DNA of 64,000 nucleotides from JANQPX01 sp051010395 (GTDB lineage Bacteria; Pseudomonadota; Alphaproteobacteria; Geminicoccales; Geminicoccaceae). The position numbers and the translations under genes were made by a program. Positions 57,964 through 64,000 of the stretch are shown here, piece by piece. The notes below the pieces were generated by a model. The model ran no database searches. It had not been told where the DNA came from and saw only the letters and a list, made by a program, of their open reading frames with translations. The DNA is taken from the NCBI GenBank assembly GCA_051010395.1, contig JBPCVQ010000387.1, forward strand, positions 12,115-76,114. The letters run 5' to 3'. Numbering within the stretch: position 1 is the stretch's first letter; every line of letters starts with the position of its first letter.

Positions 57964-58956
57964 CTACGCGTGCATCTGTTTCTTGCGTTGACGGATTTCA
58001 CGGGCTCGCTCATCGGTGCCGTCGTGGAAAGTCCCGAACCAGCGGTCCCAAGGCATTTCTTGGTTGCCGTAATTGCATTCGAAAAACCGATGGTGCAGCT
58101 GGTGGTAGAAGGTGCCCAGCGCCAGGCGCCGTTTGTCTTTGATCAGCAGGTTCTCATAGCCGGTGTGGGTCATGGCTGCGCCAAGCGTTTGATAGATCAG
58201 ATGATTGATCAGGTGCACAGGGTGAGACGCCACTGCCGCGTGAATGAGCACGGAGGAAAAATAGAGCAAATGCTCGACTGGATGCATGGACAAGCCAGAC
58301 CACGGACCAACGTTGACGTTACGATGGTGCAATGCGTGGAAACGCTTGTACATGAAAGGGACATGCAAAAGCCGGTGGATCCAATAAAAGTGGAACGCCG
58401 ACCAGATCGGTATCAGCACGAATAACGCGAGGAACCAGATCGGGTTTTCGAAGAACTCGATAGTCGGGAAATAGCCGTTCGCCATGCCCCACTGCATCAG
58501 TGCCTGAAACGCTGTCCAGAAGCCGACACCGCTGATCAGGGACCAGAACATGTTGTCGTGGACCTGGTCGCGAAAGCTGTAGGTGCGGCTACCAGTGGCG
58601 GGGTTGCGGTGGTCGAATTTGAGCGTCTTGCCCTGTCCGCGGCGCATATAAAAATACCAGTGCAATCCCCCTACGCCGGCAATCATGAGGCCCATATTGA
58701 CCACCCAGATCTGGAAGATCCAGCCAAGGGCGAATGTCCGGCTTTCTTCAAGGTCGGGGTAAAGCCAGGCCCAGGCTGCGAGGGCGATCAACAACAGGAT
58801 CACGCGCTCAGACAGTGCCAGCCAGTTCTTCGCAAACCAGCGGGCAAGAAAGCCGGGGCGCGGCGGCCAAACGAAGATCGACTGGTCGGTCAGTGGCAAC
58901 TCGGGGTGGTAGTTCCACTTGCTGCGTGCGGAGGATGTGGTTTCGTCATCTGGCAT
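57964..58956 (-). CDS. Sterol-desaturase/fatty-acid-hydroxylase family membrane protein
   Basis: The 330-residue membrane di-iron protein has the eight-histidine pattern of the family: FYWIHRLLHVPFM, KRFHALHHRNVN, HPVEHLLYF and LHHRFFECNYG. Four or so hydrophobic segments flank these boxes. Members hydroxylate or desaturate sterols, carotenoids or lipids. The neighbourhood (TrhO convergent, SMP-30 divergent) gives no clue to its substrate. Two additional basic residues near the C-terminus (RQRKKQMHA) end the protein on the cytoplasmic side. Confidence 0.9.
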   Translation of the reverse strand: MPDDETTSSARSKWNYHPELPLTDQSIFVWPPRPGFLARWFAKNWLALSERVILLLIALAAWAWLYPDLEESRTFALGWIFQIWVVNMGLMIAGVGGLHWYFYMRRGQGKTLKFDHRNPATGSRTYSFRDQVHDNMFWSLISGVGFWTAFQALMQWGMANGYFPTIEFFENPIWFLALFVLIPIWSAFHFYWIHRLLHVPFMYKRFHALHHRNVNVGPWSGLSMHPVEHLLYFSSVLIHAAVASHPVHLINHLIYQTLGAAMTHTGYENLLIKDKRRLALGTFYHQLHHRFFECNYGNQEMPWDRWFGTFHDGTDERAREIRQRKKQMHA

Positions 58957-59440
58957 TATGCAACCCCACTATCCAGATCGTCTTCAATCCACCGAAATCT
59001 TTGTCGGTCCGGCTCGAATGAGCTTTGGCTTGCTCGATCGATTGTCAAGCTTCAGCGTTGTCCATAACGCCTTGAGCCAAGTCTTGGCCACGCACTCGAA
59101 ATCATACATGAAATTAAGGCCACGTCGTCCGCGCTGAGCAAGCTGCTCATGACGAGTTAGCCGTTCGCCTCATCGAACGCGACATCCTGCTCGCTGATCA
59201 TTATCCGGCCTGCTATTTCGCAGAGTATTCACTCGCATCCGTATTATCGGAAATCTGTATAACCTTTGATAACAAAACCGATCCGAACAAGTTTTTCGAT
59301 CAAGATAACATATCCATGGTATCAAATTCACTCATAAGTAAATCCAATAACAGAAACAAAATGTAATTCTAAAAAATGGCAATACGGTATAATATTCTTA
59401 TCGATACGAAAAATATAAAATAACTGATGGGGAGGTCCAC
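58957..59440. promoter_or_regulatory. Divergent AT-rich promoter region of the SMP-30/TRAP operon
   Basis: This 484-bp gap separates the sterol-desaturase gene (minus) and the SMP-30-like gene (plus). Its right half (about 59200-59430) is sharply AT-rich compared with everything around. TATAAT at 59388-59393 is a good -10 box 48 bp before the start; no matching -35 is clear. GATAAC occurs twice (near 59270 and 59304). I see no gene, terminator or tRNA. Confidence 0.5.
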
Positions 59441-60532
59441 ATGATCGGATCGCGGGTGAAGGTCACTTTGCCGGCACTCATGATGCTTGCATTGAGCATA
59501 GGGGTATCATCCAGTAAAGCGGCCGAATTCTTCAGCGGCGTCGATTCCGGCTTTCCGGCGCCCGAGGGCGACCCGAGCGTGCTGCCGCCGGACTCCAAGC
59601 TCATGCGGCTTTGGGATGGGGGATGCGTTCTGACCGAAGGGGTTGCCGCCGGACATGACGGCTACATGTACTTCTCGGACATTACGTTCACCTCGCTCTG
59701 CAAGGACGAAAACGGCCTCTACCCGCAGGCCGGAAATATCTGGCGCTACGATCCTGCGAACGGCGAGACGACGGTTTATCGAAGCCCGAGTGGCATGTCG
59801 AACGGCATCAAGTTCGACGCCGACGGCAACATGATCGCAGCGCTCGGCGCTGACTATGGCGGCCGGATGCTGGTGAAGACCGATATGGCGACCGGGAAGA
59901 GCTATATCCTTTCAGGCCTTTATGACGGCAGACCTTACAACGCACTGAACGACGTTACGATCGACGAGAAGGGGCGGATGTACTTTTCCGATCCACGTTA
60001 CCTCGGTCACGAGCCGATCTTCCAGCCGGGCTATGCTGTCTATCGCCTCGACCTGGACGGTACCGTGACCCGCACCATCACCGACGGCGGCAAGACCAAT
60101 GGCGTGCTCGTCTCGCCGGATCAGAAAACGCTCTACGTCGTTTCCAACGACAACGGTTTTTTTGACTTTCAGCGTTTGACTGAAGGTGAGGCCAGCTCGC
60201 AAGGACGCCATGTGCTCCAGGCCTATGACTTGGCCGAGGACGGCACCGTGAGCAACCGGCGGGAGCTCGTGGACTACGCGCCCCATAGCGGACCGGATGG
60301 CATGGTCGCCGATGTCGATGGCAATCTCTATGTGGCCCTTCGCGCCGAGAACCGGCCAGGGATCGGTGTGTTCACGCCGGAAGGTGAGGAACTTGCCTTC
60401 ATCTCAACGGGTGAGGAGCTGCCGACCAATGTTGGCTTCGGGCGCGGCGAGGAGAGCAGCGTGCTCTACGTCACCTCGGGCCAGAGTCTTTACAAGATCA
60501 AGATGGCCAAAGACGGTTACCAGCTGCCTTGA
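59441..60532 (+). CDS. Periplasmic SMP-30/gluconolactonase-like protein
   Basis: The 363-residue protein has a signal peptide (MIGSRVKVTLPALMMLALSIGVSSSKAAEF) and a six-bladed propeller of SMP-30 type. Marks include TEGVAAGHDGYMYFSDITF, MSNGIKFDADGNMIAALGADYGG, PYNALNDVTIDEKGRMYFSDPRYLG, KTNGVLVSPDQKTLYVVSNDNG and HSGPDGMVADVDGNLYVA. Family members hydrolyse sugar lactones or other esters with a divalent metal. Export to the periplasm suggests it acts before uptake by the TRAP importer downstream. GGGGAGG precedes the ATG. It leads the operon. Confidence 0.9.
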   Translation: MIGSRVKVTLPALMMLALSIGVSSSKAAEFFSGVDSGFPAPEGDPSVLPPDSKLMRLWDGGCVLTEGVAAGHDGYMYFSDITFTSLCKDENGLYPQAGNIWRYDPANGETTVYRSPSGMSNGIKFDADGNMIAALGADYGGRMLVKTDMATGKSYILSGLYDGRPYNALNDVTIDEKGRMYFSDPRYLGHEPIFQPGYAVYRLDLDGTVTRTITDGGKTNGVLVSPDQKTLYVVSNDNGFFDFQRLTEGEASSQGRHVLQAYDLAEDGTVSNRRELVDYAPHSGPDGMVADVDGNLYVALRAENRPGIGVFTPEGEELAFISTGEELPTNVGFGRGEESSVLYVTSGQSLYKIKMAKDGYQLP

Positions 60533-60561
60533 CCATCGGCAAAGCTATTGGGAGTAGGAGT

Positions 60562-61386
60562 ATGACCAGTCTCTCTTCTGAACAAATCACGCGCTATCAG
60601 AAAGGTGGCTACCTCTCGCCGATCCGCGTCTTGAGCGAGGCGGAGGCCGCAGATTACCGGACCAGGCTCGAAGCCATCGAGACCGCAGGTGCCGCCGGCA
60701 CTGATCACCTGAAGTTCAAACCGCACCTTCTCTTCACCTGCTTCGATGAGCTGATCCGCCATCCGAAAATTCTGGATGCGGTCGAAGGCGTGATCGGACC
60801 GAATATTCTTTGCTGGGCGACCAACTTCTTCACCAAGGAACCGAAGACCACCAGCTATATCAGCTGGCATCAGGATCTCACCTATTGGGGACTGGATCCG
60901 GCCGACATCGTTACCGCTTGGGTGGCCCTCAGCCCGGCGACCGTCGAGAGCGGCTGCATGCGTTTTGTCCCCGGCACGCACAAGATGGAGATCGTCCCGC
61001 ACAATGACACGTTTGCGGACGACAACCTCCTCTCCCGAGGGCAGGAAGTCGAGGTCGATGTCGACGAGAAGGAGGCGGTCGATGTCGTGCTGCAGCCGGG
61101 CGAGATGTCGCTCCATCACGTGAAGCTGATCCACGGCTCCAACCCCAATCGCTCCGATGATCGCAGGATCGGTTTCGCGATCCGTTACGTGCCGGCTTAT
61201 GTGCGCCAGGTGGTGGGTGAGAAGGACAGTGCGGTCCTGGTGCGCGGGGTCGATACCGAGCAGAATTTCGAGCATGAAGCGCCGCCGGTCCATGACCTGG
61301 ACGAAGCGGCGTTGGCGCAATATGCCGCGATCATGAAACGACAGGAGGCCGTTCTCTACCGGGATACTGACCGCGGTTTCAAATAA
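60562..61386 (+). CDS. Phytanoyl-CoA-dioxygenase-like 2-oxoglutarate/Fe(II) oxygenase
   Basis: This 274-residue cytoplasmic oxygenase starts at ATG 60562 (GGGAG upstream). The facial triad is visible: H-x-D in SWHQDLTYWG and a distal His in LIHGSNPNRSDD, with Arg in RRIGFAIRY for 2-oxoglutarate. The region TAWVALSPATVESGCMRFVPGTHK is typical of the PhyH family. The aspartate is present, so it should hydroxylate rather than halogenate. It lies between a periplasmic lactonase and a TRAP importer, so its substrate is probably the imported compound. Confidence 0.9.
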   Translation: MTSLSSEQITRYQKGGYLSPIRVLSEAEAADYRTRLEAIETAGAAGTDHLKFKPHLLFTCFDELIRHPKILDAVEGVIGPNILCWATNFFTKEPKTTSYISWHQDLTYWGLDPADIVTAWVALSPATVESGCMRFVPGTHKMEIVPHNDTFADDNLLSRGQEVEVDVDEKEAVDVVLQPGEMSLHHVKLIHGSNPNRSDDRRIGFAIRYVPAYVRQVVGEKDSAVLVRGVDTEQNFEHEAPPVHDLDEAALAQYAAIMKRQEAVLYRDTDRGFK

Positions 61387-61422
61387 ACCGACGATAAAGA
61401 AAAAACATCAGGGAGAGGCATT

Positions 61423-62439
61423 ATGCTGACACGACGCAGTTTTGGTCGAGGGCTGGCTCTCACATTCGCGCTGGTTGCACTCTCCACAAACGTGGACGCA
61501 GCGGATTACAGCTGGAAATGGCAGACCTTCTGGCAACCGGGCACGGTCAATCAGCAAGCCTTCGAGCGTTTCGCCGCCGATGTCGCGGAGAAATCGGGTG
61601 GAAAAATTGAGATCGAGGCGCTGCCGGTCAATGCCGTCGTGCCGCCGGGTGAAATGATGGATGCGGTGAGCGCCAACATCATCCAAGGCATGAACGGCGG
61701 GACAGGTTACTTCATTGGCAAGGATGCCGCCTTCTCGCTGCTGGCCGATCTCAATGCCGGCTATGAGAATACGGAGCAGTTCACCAACTGGTTCTATGAA
61801 GGCGGCGGTCTCGACGTCGCGCGAGAACTTTACGCGCAGCATGGGCTTTACTTCATTGGCCCCGTGCTCTGGGGGGCGGAATCGATCCCGTCCAAGGAGC
61901 CGCTGCGTAGTATTCGGGATTTTGAGGGCATAAAAATGCGCTCGCCGGAAGGCATGGGCGCAGCCATTTGGGGCAAGCTTGGCGTCGGCGTCTCGACCCT
62001 TCCAGGCACCGAGGTCTACACCGCGCTGGAGCGCGGCAAGATCGAGGCGACCGACTGGGGAACGCTGGGCATGAATGACGAGCTTGGTTACGGCAAGATC
62101 GCCGCCTATGCGATTTATCCTGGCATCCATTCCATGCCCGCGTCCGATGTGTCGATAAACCTCGATCTCTGGAACGAGCTGCCAGATGAATTGAAGCAGG
62201 CACTGCAGAAGGCGACTGTTGCGTTCAATCAGGATAGTATCGCGGCAAACGCCGAGCTCGACAAAGGTTTCGCCGATGCGCGCGATCCTGAGACGCTGAT
62301 CAATTGGGGTCCGGACGAGCGGCGTGAGCTGCGTGAAGTCGCTCAGGAAGTCTGGGCCGCATGGGCGGCAAAGAGCGAAATGGCAACCAAGGTCTATGAG
62401 AGCCATCTCGCCTATATGAAAGATCAGGGCTTGCTGTAG
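61423..62439 (+). CDS. TRAP transporter solute-binding protein (DctP family)
   Basis: The 338-residue binding protein has a signal peptide with a twin-arginine look (LTRRSFGRGLALTFALVALSTNVDAA), then the TRAP pattern WQTFWQPGTVNQQAFERFAADVAEKSGGKIEIEALPV, SIRDFEGIKMRSPEGMGAAIWGKLGVGV and LPGTEVYTALERGKIEATDWG. It belongs to the subgroup that often binds keto acids or lactate-like ligands. GGGAGAGG precedes the ATG. It follows the oxygenase by 36 bp. The permease genes follow after an 8-bp hairpin. Confidence 0.92.
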   Translation: MLTRRSFGRGLALTFALVALSTNVDAADYSWKWQTFWQPGTVNQQAFERFAADVAEKSGGKIEIEALPVNAVVPPGEMMDAVSANIIQGMNGGTGYFIGKDAAFSLLADLNAGYENTEQFTNWFYEGGGLDVARELYAQHGLYFIGPVLWGAESIPSKEPLRSIRDFEGIKMRSPEGMGAAIWGKLGVGVSTLPGTEVYTALERGKIEATDWGTLGMNDELGYGKIAAYAIYPGIHSMPASDVSINLDLWNELPDELKQALQKATVAFNQDSIAANAELDKGFADARDPETLINWGPDERRELREVAQEVWAAWAAKSEMATKVYESHLAYMKDQGLL

Positions 62440-62450
62440 ATCCAAGGTCA

Positions 62451-62480
62451 CGGGCGCCAGGTCAACGAGGCCGGCGCCCG
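62451..62480 (+). terminator. Intercistronic hairpin after second dctP-type gene
   Basis: CGGGCGCC and GGCGCCCG form a perfect 8-bp GC stem with a 14-base loop, starting 11 bp after the binding-protein stop. It ends 10 bp before the small-permease start. No U-tract follows. Confidence 0.55.
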
Positions 62481-62490
62481 GCCGAGCGTT

Positions 62491-63003
62491 GTGGCAGGTT
62501 CCCAAAAAATCGATCAACTATCGCGTGCCATCGGCGGCCGCCTTTCCTGGTTGTTCCTGATCGCAGCAGGGCTCACCTGTCTGGAGGTGTTTCTGGACTG
62601 GGTGTTTCGTGCGCCTACGATCTGGGTGCACGACACCACCATCATGATGAGCGCCACCTGTTTCCTGTTGGGTGGTGCCTATGCGCTCGAGCGCCGCGAC
62701 CATATCCGCATTACGTTCCTATACGACATGATGAGCCCACGGCTCCGTCGCTGGTGCGATCGTCTGACCCTGACGCTCACCTTGATTTATCTTGGCGCAT
62801 TGCTCTGGTTCGTCACCAAACAGGCTTGGCAATCCATCATGCTGGTCGAGATGAGCGGACGTGCCTGGGACTTCCCGATGCCGATGGTGATCCGTATCGC
62901 GTTCTTTATCGGCACGCTTCTTCTTTTGCTGCAGGCGATCGCCCATTGGATCGGCGCGATGGTCGCCGACCATAAGGTAGACGATCGGGAGCGTCTCCCG
63001 TGA
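62491..63003 (+). CDS. TRAP transporter small permease (DctQ family)
   Basis: The 170-residue protein has four membrane segments (about 16-34, 46-62, 88-107, 125-147) and the phrases FRAPTIWVHDTTIMMSATCFLLGGAYALERRDHIRITFLYD, typical of DctQ. GTG 62491 is used; the ribosome site is weak. Its stop overlaps the GTG start of the large permease by 4 bp (GTGA). Confidence 0.9.
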   Translation: MAGSQKIDQLSRAIGGRLSWLFLIAAGLTCLEVFLDWVFRAPTIWVHDTTIMMSATCFLLGGAYALERRDHIRITFLYDMMSPRLRRWCDRLTLTLTLIYLGALLWFVTKQAWQSIMLVEMSGRAWDFPMPMVIRIAFFIGTLLLLLQAIAHWIGAMVADHKVDDRERLP

Positions 63004-64000
63004 GTATTGAGATCATCACGCTGTTGATGGTCGGCTCGCTCTTGTTCCTCGTTTTGATCGGCATGCCGCTCGCCTTTGCGCTCGGCTTCGTCGCCGTCTC
63101 GTTCGCCTACATTTTCTTTGGCTTCAATGCGATCCAGCTGATCGCCAGCCGCATCTACGGATTCGTCAACGTCTATGTGCTCCTGTCGGTGCCGATGTTC
63201 CTCCTGATGGCGGCGATCATGGACCGATCGGGGGTTGCGCGCGATCTCTACGATGCGATCAGCGTCTGGGCCGGAGGCCTGCCGGGTGGCGTCGCGGTCA
63301 TGACACTGATCGCCGCGGTCTTCATGGCGGCGACCACCGGCATCATCGGCGGCGAGATTATTCTTCTGGGCCTGGTCGCTCTCCCGCAAATGCTCCGCCT
63401 CGGTTATCACAAGAACCTGGCGATCGGCACGATCTGCGCCGGCGGTTCGCTCGGCACCATGATCCCGCCGAGCATTGTTCTCATCTTCTATGGCCTCACG
63501 GCCAACGTGGCCATCGGCAATCTCTTTATTGCCGTGATCATGCCGGGCCTGCTGCTCGCCAGCTTTTATCTTGTCTACATTCTGGTGCGCTGCGCCCTTG
63601 ATCCTGACCTCGGACCACCGCTACCGGCGGCAGAACGGGACATTCCCCTTCGGCAAAAAGTAAACCTGCTAAAGGGCTTAGTCCTACCTATGGGCATCGC
63701 GTTCGGCGTGCTCGCCAGCATCTATGCCGGTATTGCTGCGGTCGCTGAGGCCGCTGCAGTTGGCGTCGCCGGCACGATCATCGCAGCCTGGCTGCGCGGT
63801 GCGCTCAGCTGGGACATGCTCCGGGACTGCGTGCGCCAGACCATGTCGACCTGCGGGCTTCTCCTCTGGTTGACCTTCGGCGCGACCGCACTGATCGGCG
63901 TCTATAATCTGCTCGGCGGCATCCGCTTCATCCAGGATGCGATGACCGGCCTGCCGTTTTCACCCCCGGTGATCGTCCTGATCATGATGGCTGTCTTGAT
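63000..64000 (+). CDS. TRAP transporter large permease (DctM family), cut by window edge
   Basis: The frame starts at GTG 63000 and stays open to the window end (333 codons seen). Membrane segments begin at once (IEIITLLMVGSLLFLVLIGMPLAFALGF). The DctM marks are NVYVLLSVPMFLLMAAIMDRSGVARDLYD, FMAATTGIIGGEIILLG, IGTICAGGSLGTMIPPSIVLIFYGLTANVAIGNLFIAVIMPG and VAEAAAVGVAGTIIAAW. About 90-110 residues are expected beyond the right edge. It completes the third TRAP system of the window. Confidence 0.92.
   Translation, partial: MSIEIITLLMVGSLLFLVLIGMPLAFALGFVAVSFAYIFFGFNAIQLIASRIYGFVNVYVLLSVPMFLLMAAIMDRSGVARDLYDAISVWAGGLPGGVAVMTLIAAVFMAATTGIIGGEIILLGLVALPQMLRLGYHKNLAIGTICAGGSLGTMIPPSIVLIFYGLTANVAIGNLFIAVIMPGLLLASFYLVYILVRCALDPDLGPPLPAAERDIPLRQKVNLLKGLVLPMGIAFGVLASIYAGIAAVAEAAAVGVAGTIIAAWLRGALSWDMLRDCVRQTMSTCGLLLWLTFGATALIGVYNLLGGIRFIQDAMTGLPFSPPVIVLIMMAVL

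Noticed and set aside
1..64000. tRNA, rRNA, CRISPR array, integrase or intact transposase
   Set aside because: I looked for these in all gaps and found none; no cloverleaf, direct-repeat array or DDE/integrase motif was seen.

Overview
The window is a high-GC stretch of an alphaproteobacterial chromosome or large replicon. The inference rests on dense use of TRAP and ABC solute importers, GntR/FCD regulators, two dimethylglycine-dehydrogenase-like FAD/GcvT proteins, a class II DAHP synthase and a RibB protein whose cyclohydrolase half is degenerate; a Hyphomicrobiales (rhizobial-type) host fits best. I see no rRNA or tRNA gene, CRISPR array, phage or intact insertion sequence. Sixty protein-coding loci are supported: one runs off the left edge, one runs off the right edge, and one is a truncated remnant.

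Layout. (1) 1-10.5 kb: end of a DMGDH-like gene, a small zinc-ribbon membrane protein, then a minus-strand operon (two permeases, ATPase and binding protein of an amino-acid ABC importer, a class IV aminotransferase, a GntR/FCD regulator, an FAD amine oxidase). It diverges from a choline-sulfatase gene across an 18-bp perfect palindrome. A M29-like protein of unknown role follows. (2) 10.6-18.5 kb: LysR regulator, YCII protein, FAH-family hydrolase, RutE-like nitroreductase, a TRAP DctPQM importer, an intradiol (hydroxyquinol-type) dioxygenase and a GntR regulator, which looks like an aromatic or ring-cleavage catabolic unit. (3) 18.7-33.6 kb: mostly housekeeping: SDR, Pgi, a second DMGDH-like protein, a coiled-coil/helix-hairpin-helix protein, a BON protein, a DUF4332 protein, MscL, a nicotinate phosphoribosyltransferase-like protein, GNAT, a B3/B4 protein, RibBX, class II DAHP synthase, glutathione reductase. 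(4) 34-45.7 kb: SdsA-like metallo-beta-lactamase sulfatase, TAXI-TRAP importer, BCCT transporter, and a GntR-DapA-PuuC-PuuB-like operon ending in a broken alcohol dehydrogenase. (5) 46-55.8 kb: a GntR regulator with two winged-helix domains, a complete Pot-type ABC importer, and an unusual downstream set (UGT-type glycosyltransferase, two DUF861 cupins, an aldehyde dehydrogenase, a saccharopine-dehydrogenase-like protein). (6) 56-64 kb: arylamine N-acetyltransferase, TrhO, sterol-desaturase-like protein, then an operon of SMP-30-like lactonase, phytanoyl-CoA-dioxygenase-like protein and a third TRAP importer that runs off the edge.

How it works together. Most of the window is a series of uptake-plus-catabolism modules. 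Each pairs a high-affinity importer with oxidases, aldehyde dehydrogenases or lyases and a local GntR or LysR regulator. The likely substrates are methylated amines and betaines, sulfate esters, polyamine-like amines and aromatic acids, but no substrate can be fixed from sequence alone.

Non-coding signals. Five copies of a short hairpin begin on the last base of a stop codon, with compensatory changes between copies. Separate hairpins follow binding-protein genes in several importer operons. Palindromic operator candidates lie at 7614-7631, 12058-12082, 40749-40762, 41703-41712 and 46936-46961. Two minus-strand intrinsic terminators are clear.
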